A program made the position numbers and the translations under genes. Shown piece after piece: positions 8,692 to 17,009 of a DNA stretch of 64,000 bases. The first letter of the stretch is position 1. Each line of letters begins with the position of its first letter. The stretch spans positions 142,247 through 206,246 of the forward strand of contig NZ_FPJE01000008.1 of the NCBI RefSeq assembly GCF_900119185.1, given 5' to 3'. This DNA comes from Sinomicrobium oceani (GTDB lineage Bacteria > Bacteroidota > Bacteroidia > Flavobacteriales > Flavobacteriaceae). The notes under the pieces are model-generated. The model was not told the origin of the DNA, did not search any database, and was given only the letters and a program-made list of their open reading frames with translations.

Positions 8692-9246
8692 ATGAACCCT
8701 AAAAAACTTAAAATACTAATTCTAAGCTCCGTATTTATATGGGGCTGTAAGCAAAAAAGTGAGCTTAAAAAGTCAGATTTCCGCGTAGTAAAAGATTATA
8801 CTGATTTTGCTCTTAAGATGGAAAACGATGATACTTTGCATATCAAGGTAAATCTATCGATGTGTTTGTAGGAGGAATTTGATCAAATTGAGATCACGAA
8901 AAGTAATGATAGCATATATCTACAGCTAAAAGAAAAATTTGTAAAGGAATATGATACGATCATTCGTTTTTCGAAAAATCTATATACATTGAAAAATGAT
9001 ACCCTTAATCTGGAGAAGATAATGTCAGATTTTGACATTAATTATACCAGTAAAACAACTCAACCATTTTTTATTATTACAAATCCGAAAGAGACAGATA
9101 CCATCATACTAAGATCTATGGGACTTCACCATACAGGAATGCTTATAGAACAGTATCTTGGGTTAATGTCCGAATTATATCCGGAAGAAATGGAGAAATA
9201 CAGAATGGAATATCTGGCTCCAGCTCCGGAACTGACTGAAAAGTAA
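8692..9246 (+). pseudogene. Lipoprotein gene interrupted by an in-frame TAG
   Basis: Read from the ATG at 8692, the frame gives a 59-residue start with a lysine-rich n-region, a hydrophobic stretch and a lipobox-like IWGC at residues 15-18, typical of Bacteroidota lipoproteins. A TAG stop occurs at 8869-8871, after which the same frame continues open for 124 codons to a stop at 9244-9246. Style and base composition do not change across the stop, and both halves are rich in Asp/Lys/Ile. The simplest reading is a 184-residue lipoprotein inactivated by a point mutation or by a base-call error. A GAGGAA purine run directly after the stop could allow reinitiation, but the first in-frame ATG lies far downstream. 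Function is unknown. Confidence 0.65.
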
Positions 9247-9326
9247 ATCTGAATTGGTTACTATTTAACCTGTTACTTTTAAGGTACTCATAAACGTTCC
9301 GGAAAACCCACAGCGCGGGCGTGCGG

Positions 9327-9360
9327 CTATTTACACATAATGTCAAATTATAGGACAAAA
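9327..9360 (-). repeat. Repeat A, dif-like left arm (inverted copy)
   Basis: On the minus strand this reads TTTTGTCCTATAATTT and then GACATTATGTGTAAATAG. The first 16 bases are identical to the left part of the dif-like site at 9502-9529, in the opposite orientation. Confidence 0.65.
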
Positions 9361-9436
9361 TTCCGGCTCCATAGAAACGATGTCATAAATTCCCAAGAGA
9401 ATGAACTACAAAGCTATATTCCAAGGACGGAGCTAC

Positions 9437-9459
9437 TATTTTACATAATATAATTATAG
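9437..9459 (-). repeat. Repeat B, dif-like right arm (inverted copy)
   Basis: On the minus strand the unit carries CTATAA, a 5-bp spacer, and TTATGTAAAAT. It shares the 15-mer TATTTTACATAATAT (plus-strand sense) with repeats C and D. Confidence 0.65.
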
Positions 9460-9501
9460 TTGACAAACGATTTACCGCTGTTTTTGCGACTTTCTATTGT
9501 T

Positions 9502-9529
9502 TTGTCCTATAATTTATATTATGTAAAAT
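9502..9529 (+). other. Candidate XerC/XerD recombination site (dif-like)
   Basis: The 28-mer splits as an 11-bp left arm TTGTCCTATAA, a 6-bp centre TTTATA and an 11-bp right arm TTATGTAAAAT. The Escherichia coli dif site splits as GGTGCGCATAA, TGTATA, TTATGTTAAAT. The right arm matches at 10 of 11 positions, the centre at 5 of 6 and the left arm at 5 of 11. The 11-6-11 spacing is as expected for XerCD. The presence of partial copies nearby could mean a chromosomal dif region, or an element that uses Xer recombination. Confidence 0.45.
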
Positions 9530-9879
9530 AAAGTATTTTAAAAACTCACCTCTCCTGATTTATATTCCAATATAACAAAGTCCTCTGCAAAACACCACAT
9601 TCTTTCCAATTCACAAAAGTACTTATCATTTTATAACTTTCCCGACCAGTACACAATAGACAACCCATCATCCGGTTACTAAAATTGGTATTCACTGTAT
9701 TTTCCTTAAAATCCTGCCTGTTCATAATTCCCGTATTTGAAAATTTCCTGGCCGTTGGCCGGAATATCAAAATTATGAGCGCTTACAGTTCAAATAAATC
9801 AACAAGACTATATGTTGTTGTTTATCAGTGTATTAAAAAATAAATGCTTTCTTGATATGTTCTATAGTACATGTAGAGC

Positions 9880-9898
9880 CTTATTTTACATAATATCC
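9880..9898 (-). repeat. Repeat D, right-arm copy
   Basis: Plus-strand sequence contains TATTTTACATAATAT, identical over 15 bp to repeats B and C. Confidence 0.6.
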
Positions 9899-9961
9899 AA
9901 ACTGATTATTTCCGTCTGTAGTTATTCACCAAAAAACTGCCAGGTAAAAATGCCGCTCTAT

Positions 9962-10029
9962 ATCATCTTCAACGGAGCCACGAAAAGATATGTCAGTATA
10001 AGTGTCGCGGTGACTCCGTTTCCGATGAT
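9962..10029 (-). terminator. Large imperfect hairpin downstream of the aldo/keto reductase
   Basis: The stem has ATCATC (9962-9967) pairing with GATGAT (10024-10029), a 3x3 internal loop, AACGGAG (9971-9977) pairing with CTCCGTT (10014-10020), then one mismatch and CAC/GTG. It starts 8 bp after the minus-strand stop and a T run follows about 13 nt later on that strand, so it may terminate or protect the transcript. Confidence 0.4.
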
Positions 10030-10037
10030 CGTATTAT

Positions 10038-10985
10038 TTATCGGCTGGCCCGGTCCAGTAGTTCCAAGTCTTCCTGGTCGAGTTTCAATTTCGGCGCATC
10101 GAATAACGTTTGCAATTGCTTTTTGTTCGTAGCGCTTGCTATCGGTGCTCCGATATGAGGTTGTGCCAGTAGCCATGCCAGTGAAATGGTCGCCTGGGAA
10201 GTCCGGTGTTTTCCGGCAACCTTGTCAAGGGCCGACAGTACGTCCATACCCCTGGCATTCAAGTATTTTTTAACACCATTGCCCCTGACACTCTTGCTGA
10301 GATCGGCTTCCGAACGGTATTTCCCGGTGAGGAACCCGGCTGCCAGCGACCAATACGGAAAGACGGTCAGGTTATACTGCTCCGCCAACGGGGCGTATTG
10401 CTGTTCGTAACCACTGCGTTCTACCAGGTTATAATGAGGTTGCAGAGCCTGGTATCTGGGCAGTCCGTATTTTTCCGAAGCTTCAAAAGAAGCCTTTAGG
10501 CGTTCCGGGGAAAGATTGGATGCTGCAATATATCGTACTTTTCCGGCCTTGATGATCTCATCGTACGCTTCCAGCGTTTCTTCGACCGGGGTCTTTTCAT
10601 CATCGAAATGGGTATAGTACAGGTCGATATAATCAGTTTGTAACCGTTGTAACGACTTGTCCACGCCTTCCAGGATATGCTTTTTGCTGGTATCCACCGG
10701 GTGAAGACCAGTCTCCCCTCCCACTTTGGTAGCCATTACGATCTTCTCGCGGTTGCCCCGGGCCTTCATCCATTTTCCGAGAATGGTTTCCGATTGTCCG
10801 CCGCCTTTACCGTCCACCCAATACGAATACATATCGGCCGTATCGATAAAGTTAAATCCTTCTGCGGTAAAAGCATCCAAAATGTCAAAGGACTCTTTTT
10901 CGTCCAGTGTCCATCCGAAGACATTCCCTCCCAGATTAATGGGAGCCACATGCAAATCGGTATTTCCTATACTTATCTTTTTCAT
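10038..10985 (-). CDS. Aldo/keto reductase
   Basis: A 315-residue NADPH-dependent aldo/keto reductase of the YdjG/general stress type. The catalytic tetrad is visible: Asp48 and Tyr53 in FIDTADMYSYW, the lysine of VMATKVGG near residue 88, and the histidine of YYTHFDD near 125. The C-terminal AYxxAxPHIGAPIASATN segment provides the nucleotide-binding end of the barrel. It acts in the cytosol on aldehydes or ketones of unknown identity. It is on the same strand as the MFS and SDR genes but is separated from them by 210 bp that includes repeat copy 3, so it probably has its own promoter. Confidence 0.93.
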   Translation of the reverse strand: MKKISIGNTDLHVAPINLGGNVFGWTLDEKESFDILDAFTAEGFNFIDTADMYSYWVDGKGGGQSETILGKWMKARGNREKIVMATKVGGETGLHPVDTSKKHILEGVDKSLQRLQTDYIDLYYTHFDDEKTPVEETLEAYDEIIKAGKVRYIAASNLSPERLKASFEASEKYGLPRYQALQPHYNLVERSGYEQQYAPLAEQYNLTVFPYWSLAAGFLTGKYRSEADLSKSVRGNGVKKYLNARGMDVLSALDKVAGKHRTSQATISLAWLLAQPHIGAPIASATNKKQLQTLFDAPKLKLDQEDLELLDRASR

Positions 10986-11049
10986 TGTATTGTATTTAAA
11001 ATTAGATTTTTTACGTTATACATCCCCCACTACGAATTAAAAAACTGTT

Positions 11050-11185
11050 TAAATTCGGGGCTTCGGTACGCTCCGGGCGGAGCCGGAGCACTCAGCTTAA
11101 AACAGGGAAGTAAAAGCTTTACATCACTCATGAACTCAATACCCATTAGCCTAATAACTCCCCCACTACCAACTACGAACTAACC
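11050..11185 (-). repeat. Dispersed intergenic repeat, copy 3 (inverted)
   Basis: Reading the minus strand, TTAGTTCGTAGTTGGTAG is followed by a GGGGAGTTATTAGG stretch, GAGTGATGTAAAGC, then AGCTGAGTGCTCCGG and CGAAGCCCCGAAT. This matches copy 2 over about 130 bp with small gaps. Confidence 0.75.
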
Positions 11186-11195
11186 ACCCAACTAC

Positions 11196-12356
11196 CTAAC
11201 GTCTCCATATCCCATGCACCAGCAAGGTAAGTGCCCCGAAACCGAAACCTGCAGCAGCCACGCCTGTCCAGCCAAAATGCTGCCACACAATGCCTCCTAT
11301 AAAAGTTCCGAGGGCACCACCGGTAAAATACAGCACCATATATACGGTGTTGATCCGGTTTCTTTCCGGCGGATTGTTTTCGAATATAATGGTCTGGTTA
11401 GTAATATGTACGGCTTGTATACCGAGGTCCAGAAACAGCGCTCCGATGATGAGCAATACTATACTACCTGAACCGAAACCGAGTATGATCCACGATATCA
11501 TAGCTATAAGGGTTGACACGGAAATAATAACATTTTTGTTCATCGTGTCACTAAGTTTACCCACCACGGTAGCGATAACTGCTCCGGCAATTCCGACCAC
11601 CCCGAAGGCACCTGCTTCCCGGCTTCCCATACCGAATTTTGGGGTTTCGAGCAGAAATACCAGAGTGGTCCAGAAGACGCTGAAACTGGCAAATACCAGC
11701 GATCCCCGTAATGCGGCCAACCGCAACCGTGGCCTGTTCCGGAACTGGTCTACGATAGAGAACAGCAACTGTCTGTAGCTTCCCTTAAAATCGGGCGTGA
11801 TCTCCGGGAGTTTCCACTTCAGGAAAAGCCATAGCACGGCCATGATACCCGAAGCAATAAAAAACACAGATCTCCAATCGAGATAACTCCCTATAAAACC
11901 ACTCAGGGTCCGCGACCCGAGAATACCTATAAACATTCCTGTCATCACAGTACCTATGGCCTTGCCACGATTATGGTCTTCCGCCAGCTGTGCCGCCATG
12001 GGAACCATGATCTGCGGAATAACAGACGTCAGACCGATAAACAGGCTCGACACTTTTAAAGCGGCAGGCGTCGGAGCCCATCCGGCCGATATGAGAGCGG
12101 CAATGATAAATGCAAAGTCTATGAGTATCATCCTTTTTCGCTTCAGCATATCGCCCAGAGGTACAATAAGAAACAATCCCAATGCGTATCCTATCTGGGT
12201 TAGCATCGGCACATCGCTGATAGCGCCTTCCGAGACGCCGAATTCACGGGCCATATCGGCCAGCAGGGGTTGGTTGTAATAGTTATTTGCTACCACCATG
12301 CCCGTGGTTATTGCCATAAGCAACAGTAAACCTGGGCTTAATGTTCTGTTTTCCAA
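11196..12356 (-). CDS. MFS transporter (drug-efflux-like)
   Basis: A 386-residue major facilitator superfamily protein with about 12 hydrophobic segments. The loop after TM2 carries GDMLKRKRMI, the canonical family motif A (G-D-x-x-x-R-K-R), and TM5 has a GILGSRTLSGFIGSYLDWR proton-antiporter type region. The size and motifs point to the YcaD/YnfM-like or drug:proton antiporter branches; the cargo is unknown. The stop of the upstream SDR gene is 40 bp away on the same strand, so the two are likely co-transcribed and controlled by the divergent AraC regulator. Confidence 0.9.
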   Translation of the reverse strand: MENRTLSPGLLLLMAITTGMVVANNYYNQPLLADMAREFGVSEGAISDVPMLTQIGYALGLFLIVPLGDMLKRKRMILIDFAFIIAALISAGWAPTPAALKVSSLFIGLTSVIPQIMVPMAAQLAEDHNRGKAIGTVMTGMFIGILGSRTLSGFIGSYLDWRSVFFIASGIMAVLWLFLKWKLPEITPDFKGSYRQLLFSIVDQFRNRPRLRLAALRGSLVFASFSVFWTTLVFLLETPKFGMGSREAGAFGVVGIAGAVIATVVGKLSDTMNKNVIISVSTLIAMISWIILGFGSGSIVLLIIGALFLDLGIQAVHITNQTIIFENNPPERNRINTVYMVLYFTGGALGTFIGGIVWQHFGWTGVAAAGFGFGALTLLVHGIWRR

Positions 12357-12396
12357 ATTCGCTTTTCTTAAAAGTGCTGAAAAATATCGTTTGTTC

Positions 12397-13191
12397 CTAA
12401 ATAATATAATTGGCTACTCCGCCATCTGCTCTTAAGGCCGCCCCGTTTGTCGCCGAAGACAACGGACTCGCCACATAGGCGACCATATTCGCTACCTCTT
12501 CCGGATCGGCAAAACGCTGAGTGAGCGACGTAGGCCTGCGTTCCTCGAAGAACTCTTTTTGTATTTCCGCCACGGTCGTCTCCTGTGCCTTGGCCTGTTC
12601 TTCCAGGTCTCGTTGGTTAGCTCTGCTCATCGTAGGTCCTGGCAAGACACAGTTTACCGTTACCTGGGTACCTTTAGTCAGCCTGGCCAGTCCGCGGGAT
12701 ACGGCGAGCTGTGCCGTTTTACTGAAACCATAATGTACCATTTCTGTCGGGATATTCAGGGCGGATTCGCTCGATATAAATATAATACGTCCCGTGTTGC
12801 GTTTCAGCATACGCGGAAAATAATGCCGCGCCAGCCGTACCCCGCTCATGACATTGATGTCGAACATCTCAAACCACTGCGCATCGGTAATATCTTCGAA
12901 CTTCACCTGGTTGAAGATCCCGACATTGTTCACAAGAATATCTACTTCCGGGATCTCCTCAAGCAGGTTGTCGATATCCTTATTATTTGAAAAATCTGCC
13001 GCGATCCCGCTAATGTTATCGTTTCCGGTAGCCTCTCGCAACGCTTTGATCCTTTCTGCCACATCAGTAGCCTTCCTTCCGTTGATGATCGTATGTGCAC
13101 CTTCCGAAGCCAGTGCCCTGGCTATGGCATACCCGATGCCTGCAGTAGAACCGGTTACCAGTGCCGTTTTTCCTTTCAGTTGTAAATCCAT
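12397..13191 (-). CDS. SDR-family oxidoreductase
   Basis: A 264-residue classical short-chain dehydrogenase. It shows the cofactor loop TGSTAGIG (about 14-21), the NNVG motif, catalytic serine in FISSESAL and the active-site Tyr/Lys in HYGFSKTA. The cofactor preference is probably NADPH because of the arginine after the second strand (NGRKA). The cytosolic substrate is unknown. It is the first gene of a minus-strand pair with the MFS transporter and faces a divergent AraC regulator across 120 bp. Confidence 0.93.
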   Translation of the reverse strand: MDLQLKGKTALVTGSTAGIGYAIARALASEGAHTIINGRKATDVAERIKALREATGNDNISGIAADFSNNKDIDNLLEEIPEVDILVNNVGIFNQVKFEDITDAQWFEMFDINVMSGVRLARHYFPRMLKRNTGRIIFISSESALNIPTEMVHYGFSKTAQLAVSRGLARLTKGTQVTVNCVLPGPTMSRANQRDLEEQAKAQETTVAEIQKEFFEERRPTSLTQRFADPEEVANMVAYVASPLSSATNGAALRADGGVANYII

Positions 13192-13311
13192 ATTATTTTA
13201 TTTTTACCATGAAAACGAAGATTTCCTCTTCATTCTATTTCTTTACGAAGTAACGACATGAGCGGCATAACACCCTTGTAAAAATCCACTATTTTTATGT
13301 AATTTTACACG

Positions 13312-14160
13312 ATGAAACGGTACAAACAATTCAACCGTCTTATAGTTAACGATTTCACTGCTGATGTCTGGCAGCATCCGTTGCACAATCACAACCATTA
13401 CGAGATTATATTCATAGCATCCGGTGCAGGAATACATCACCTGAACAAGCGGCTCATGCCTTATAAAGCGGGACACCTCTACCTGCTGGGACCTGAGGAC
13501 GAGCACGAATTTATCATAGAAAAAAACACCCGTTTCATTTACTTTAAGTTCACCAAGCTCTATTTCGATGCGTTTCCGTCCGACCATGCTGCCAGGTGGA
13601 TACGTGACCTGGACGAACTGTTGAACAGGCCCGAACGCAAAAAGGGTGACCTGCTGAAGATGGAACCGGACCGGATTACAATAGCTACTCTATTCGAATT
13701 AATTATAAAGGAATACCAACGCAATGAGGTCTTGAGCAAAAAACTCGTTTTCGAGTGGTTTAAATCTATTCTGATGATTTTGAGACGAAACTGGAACTGT
13801 TGCGGCACACCGCACGATCGTTCTGCCCGGTCCGTCCTTACCGAAGAATTGCTCGAATATATAGAAATGCATATTTACGATCCGAAAATGCTCCGTCAGA
13901 AAGCTATTGCCGAACATTTTCACTATTCCCCGAATTATATCGGTTCCTTGTTCAAGGACAAGATCGGTACTTCACTCAAAAGCTACATTCAGCAGTACCG
14001 TTATAATCTGCTCGAGCAACGGCTGGCCCAGGGAAACGGAAGTACGAAACAGCTCGCTCTTGAGTTTGGCTTTACGGATGAAAGTCATTTACATCGATTC
14101 GTGAAAGGGTTTTCTGGTAAAAGTTTTATGGAATTAAAAACCTTTGCTTCACGATCTTAA
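13312..14160 (+). CDS. AraC-family transcriptional regulator (divergent from SDR-MFS pair)
   Basis: A 282-residue regulator. The N-terminal cupin begins with VWQHPLHNHNHYEIIFI (histidine-rich, about 22-38) and the C-terminal AraC DNA-binding domain covers about 185-280, with AIAEHFHYSPNYIGSLFKD and LALEFGFTDESHLHRFVK. It is transcribed away from the SDR-MFS pair with a shared 120-bp promoter region, the usual arrangement for a local activator. I infer that it controls that pair in response to a small molecule sensed by the cupin domain. Confidence 0.9.
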   Translation: MKRYKQFNRLIVNDFTADVWQHPLHNHNHYEIIFIASGAGIHHLNKRLMPYKAGHLYLLGPEDEHEFIIEKNTRFIYFKFTKLYFDAFPSDHAARWIRDLDELLNRPERKKGDLLKMEPDRITIATLFELIIKEYQRNEVLSKKLVFEWFKSILMILRRNWNCCGTPHDRSARSVLTEELLEYIEMHIYDPKMLRQKAIAEHFHYSPNYIGSLFKDKIGTSLKSYIQQYRYNLLEQRLAQGNGSTKQLALEFGFTDESHLHRFVKGFSGKSFMELKTFASRS

Positions 14161-14273
14161 TTCTGCGTTATTTTTATTTTAAAATTCCGTAACAATCTGT
14201 TCATTATTTTTATTTTTTCATATTTAAAGCCAGGAAATCCCTTCTTTAAATGGATTTATTTATAATGTTTTTA

Positions 14274-14281
14274 TAAGTTTG
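14274..14281 (+). promoter_or_regulatory. Candidate Bacteroidota -7 element upstream of the TPR gene
   Basis: TAAGTTTG fits the phylum-specific -7 consensus TAnnTTTG, 31 bp before the ATG at 14313. No clear -33 element was found. Confidence 0.35.
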
Positions 14282-14312
14282 CGATTATTTACGTTAATCA
14301 TAATAATAAATC

Positions 14313-15677
14313 ATGAAAAGGAATATTTCCGTATTGGCAGGTATATTCGGTTCCGTATTGTTCAGCTTTGGGCAACAGAACCCGGAATGTCCTCAAAACC
14401 TTTCCATTTTTGCGGAACACGCAAAAAACAAAAACTATGAGTCGGCCTATGAACCCTGGAAAATGGTCTATGAAAACTGTCCTGACCTTCACTGGGCAAC
14501 ATATCATTACGGTGAACGTATATTGAAGGATAAGATCGAAAAAGATCCTGCAAACAAGGAGCAGTATATCAAGACTCTTACGGAGCTCTACCAGGCTGCA
14601 CCGAAATATTTCCCGAAACGATATACCGAAGTGGGAAGCATGATCGACATTGCTTTGTTGAAAAACGATAACAAGACCGGGAATAAGGAAGAAATCTACG
14701 ACCTGCTCGACCAGGCCTTTAAAAAGGATAAAGATGGCTTTAAAAATCCTAAAGCGCTCTACCTCTATTTCTCTATATTGGTAGACCTTCAGGGAGAAGG
14801 TAAGAAAGACCTCCAGGAGGTATTTGATGTCTACGATGATGTAACGGCCAAGATCGCAGAGGAAAACCAGGAACTTGCAGAGACTATTGTGAAATACGTA
14901 GCCAAAGAAGACGAAGGAACGCTTACAGCCAAAGAAAAACGTATATTGGCAGGTGCACGTCAGAATGGGGAAAACTATGAAAAAATAAGCAGTAGCGTAG
15001 ATAGCAAACTCGGTAAACTGGCTGACTGTGACAACCTTATTCCGTTGTACCAGAAAAACTTCGAAGCTCGTCAGGGAGATGCTGACTGGCTGAAAAGTGC
15101 CGCTGGAAGAATGGATGCGAAAGACTGTACCAGCGATCCGCTTTTCGTGAAATTGGTAGAGGCTCTCGACAAGATCGAGCCTTCGGCAAGTTCCAAATAT
15201 TACCTGGGATCGCTCTACGAAGAGCAGGGTAACAAAAGTAAAGCTCTGGAATACTTTAAGCAATCTATAGACCTGGAGACCGATGGGGTAAAGAAAGCTG
15301 CCAAGCTTACCAGTATTGCTTCCAAACTCAGCAAAAGTGGTCAGAAATCCGCAGCAAGAAACTATGCCCAACAGGCGCTGAATGCCAACCCGGCAAACGG
15401 TACGCCATACCTTATTATAGCATCGTTATATGCCAACAGTGCCAACGAATGCGGAAGTACTACATTTGAGAAAAGGGCAATCTACTGGAAGGCCGCCGAA
15501 ATGGCGAGAAAAGCCGCGCAGGTTGACCCATCGCTGAAAAGCCGTGCCGCACAGACTGCAGCCAGTTATGCCGGAAGGGCACCGAGCAAACAGGACATCT
15601 TTAGTTCCGGAATGGCTGGAAAGACCATAAGCTTCGGATGCTGGATCGGCGGGAGCGTAAAAGTTCCTAACCTGTAA
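14313..15677 (+). CDS. Tetratricopeptide repeat protein, secreted
   Basis: A 454-residue protein with an N-terminal signal peptide (hydrophobic stretch up to about residue 18, SFGQQ cleavage region). It is followed by alpha-helical repeats; the clearest TPR units are YYLGSLYEEQGNKSKALEYF near 290-310 and SAARNYAQQALNANPANGTPY near 345-365. Two conserved-looking cysteines (CPQN, ENCPDL) near the start and paired cysteines at DCDN-type positions (ADCDNL, KDCTSD) suggest disulfides in the periplasm. Such TPR proteins are common in Bacteroidota as scaffolds; no enzymatic role is visible. It ends at a bidirectional terminator. Confidence 0.8.
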   Translation: MKRNISVLAGIFGSVLFSFGQQNPECPQNLSIFAEHAKNKNYESAYEPWKMVYENCPDLHWATYHYGERILKDKIEKDPANKEQYIKTLTELYQAAPKYFPKRYTEVGSMIDIALLKNDNKTGNKEEIYDLLDQAFKKDKDGFKNPKALYLYFSILVDLQGEGKKDLQEVFDVYDDVTAKIAEENQELAETIVKYVAKEDEGTLTAKEKRILAGARQNGENYEKISSSVDSKLGKLADCDNLIPLYQKNFEARQGDADWLKSAAGRMDAKDCTSDPLFVKLVEALDKIEPSASSKYYLGSLYEEQGNKSKALEYFKQSIDLETDGVKKAAKLTSIASKLSKSGQKSAARNYAQQALNANPANGTPYLIIASLYANSANECGSTTFEKRAIYWKAAEMARKAAQVDPSLKSRAAQTAASYAGRAPSKQDIFSSGMAGKTISFGCWIGGSVKVPNL

Positions 15678-15709
15678 GCAACTCCACAGTAAAACCATAA
15701 TAGAATAAA

Positions 15710-15744
15710 AGCGGGTGTTTCCTAACTGGACACACCCGCTTTCT
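15710..15744. terminator. Bidirectional terminator
   Basis: The arms AAAGCGGGTGT (15710-15720) and ACACCCGCTTT (15734-15743 region) flank a 13-nt loop between two convergent genes, with A and T runs on the outer sides. Confidence 0.9.
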
Positions 15745-15746
15745 TT

Positions 15747-16886
15747 TTATGCCACAGGCATATTACCTTCCATGTATTTTTCCACGATATCATTAAAACA
15801 TTCCATTTCGTCATATGGTAAAAGCTGTACGGCAAACTCCAGGGCAACCTTGATATCCAGGCAAGGTTGTGCTACAAAGCCCGAGGCATCGTTTTCCGGA
15901 TAATCCAGGGCCATGACGCATACTTTGATGATACTGGCGACACTGAATAGTACTTCGGAAGGACAACTCATACGCAATCCCTTATGGTAATAAATTTCGG
16001 GACGGTATTTGTACTTGTAAAACTTTTTCCGGATCAGTGTTTCGATTTTCTCTTTCATCCGGTCTTTTTCATCATCGGTCAGATCGCGTGTCTTCAGTGG
16101 TTTTTTCCTGGAATTCCCCGCTATCGGCCCCGAAATATCCTGGCATTCCTTTATTCCCGCATCGAAAATATCGGGGAGCATCAGTTGCAGCCTGTTATAC
16201 TTCTCCTCAAGGTTGGTAAGGTCTGTTTCGGTGACCTGACTGCCCTCTTCAAAAGTCATCCCCTGTCTGGCCAGGTCGAGTAATTTTACCAGCTTCCGGT
16301 CTTCCGGTTTCTCCATGCGGAACAACGATCCTAATGCGGTATAAAACCGTCCTGTATATCGCTGATATTCATCGATACGTATTCCGTGCTGCGCTTTCCC
16401 TGTAAGCAGCCTTCCGGCCAGGCCGAATGCTATATCAAAGGCCTGGTAGAGCATAAAGACCGCCTGCTCATAGTCTTTTCTGGCACTGTAAAAGTTAACG
16501 CCGTCATGCAAAGCCTTCATTTTGGTATATGTCAGTGCAAAATGATTTCTGCCCTTCCGCAGGCCCTGCTCCGTATCTACAGTTTCCGAAGGAGGCTCTT
16601 CCGGCTGCCCCTCTTTTTTGTAAACCAGATTGATCTTCCTGCACATCCTCATGAAAAAGAGATTTCCTTCGTGCAATTGCTTCCGGGCGTAAGGCAACGG
16701 ATAGGCCAGAAAAAGCATATTGTCTTCTTCGTTTATCCGGGGGACTTCCCCGGCTTCTGCAGAAGTCTTCCGGGCATACAATAAAAGAACCAGTCTCCGG
16801 ATGTCTTTTCCCGTATTCCAAAAAGTCGTGTAGATATATTCGGCATCGTTTTCCGACACCAGTTGTTTTATCATTTTATCTTCCAT
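15747..16886 (-). CDS. Unknown protein with HEPN-like helical region
   Basis: A 379-residue soluble protein that I cannot place in a named family. The middle (about residues 130-240) resembles a HEPN-type helical bundle: FYSARKDYEQAVFMLYQAF is close to the family pattern of a helix with Ala-Phe-Leu-x-Gln-Ala, and RIDEYQRYTGRFY follows. The diagnostic RxxxxH nuclease motif is not evident, so catalysis should not be assumed. The C-terminal 100 residues (VASIIKVCVMAL and FAVQLLPYDEMECF) have the same pattern as the entire downstream protein at 17010-17324. The gene is preceded by a good ATG and read toward the bidirectional terminator. Confidence 0.55.
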   Translation of the reverse strand: MEDKMIKQLVSENDAEYIYTTFWNTGKDIRRLVLLLYARKTSAEAGEVPRINEEDNMLFLAYPLPYARKQLHEGNLFFMRMCRKINLVYKKEGQPEEPPSETVDTEQGLRKGRNHFALTYTKMKALHDGVNFYSARKDYEQAVFMLYQAFDIAFGLAGRLLTGKAQHGIRIDEYQRYTGRFYTALGSLFRMEKPEDRKLVKLLDLARQGMTFEEGSQVTETDLTNLEEKYNRLQLMLPDIFDAGIKECQDISGPIAGNSRKKPLKTRDLTDDEKDRMKEKIETLIRKKFYKYKYRPEIYYHKGLRMSCPSEVLFSVASIIKVCVMALDYPENDASGFVAQPCLDIKVALEFAVQLLPYDEMECFNDIVEKYMEGNMPVA

Positions 16887-17009
16887 GTTCCTGATAATTG
16901 TCGTTGTGATTAATGGTGTATTCCAAACGAGTCATACGTCTCCTGTTCCCGGGCCGGCACCGGAAGAATTTAAGATAAATATCCTCGGGAGATCGTGTAA
17001 AAGCTGAAG

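Larger units (their letters stand above)
9247..10037. other. AT-rich intergenic region 791 bp
   Basis: No convincing gene is visible. The region contains four related repeats (9327-9360, 9437-9459, 9499-9532, 9880-9898) and a large hairpin at 9962-10029. A possible 74-codon minus-strand frame at 9546-9770 lies between two of the repeats and has no recognisable motif. Confidence 0.55.

Noticed and set aside
9546..9770. 74-codon minus-strand frame in the repeat region
   Set aside because: No motif, short, and in AT-rich intergenic DNA; kept only as a note.
14298..15371. 357-codon minus-strand frame opposite the TPR gene
   Set aside because: Antisense to a gene with a signal peptide and TPR motifs; hydrophobic, Phe-rich content is an artefact.
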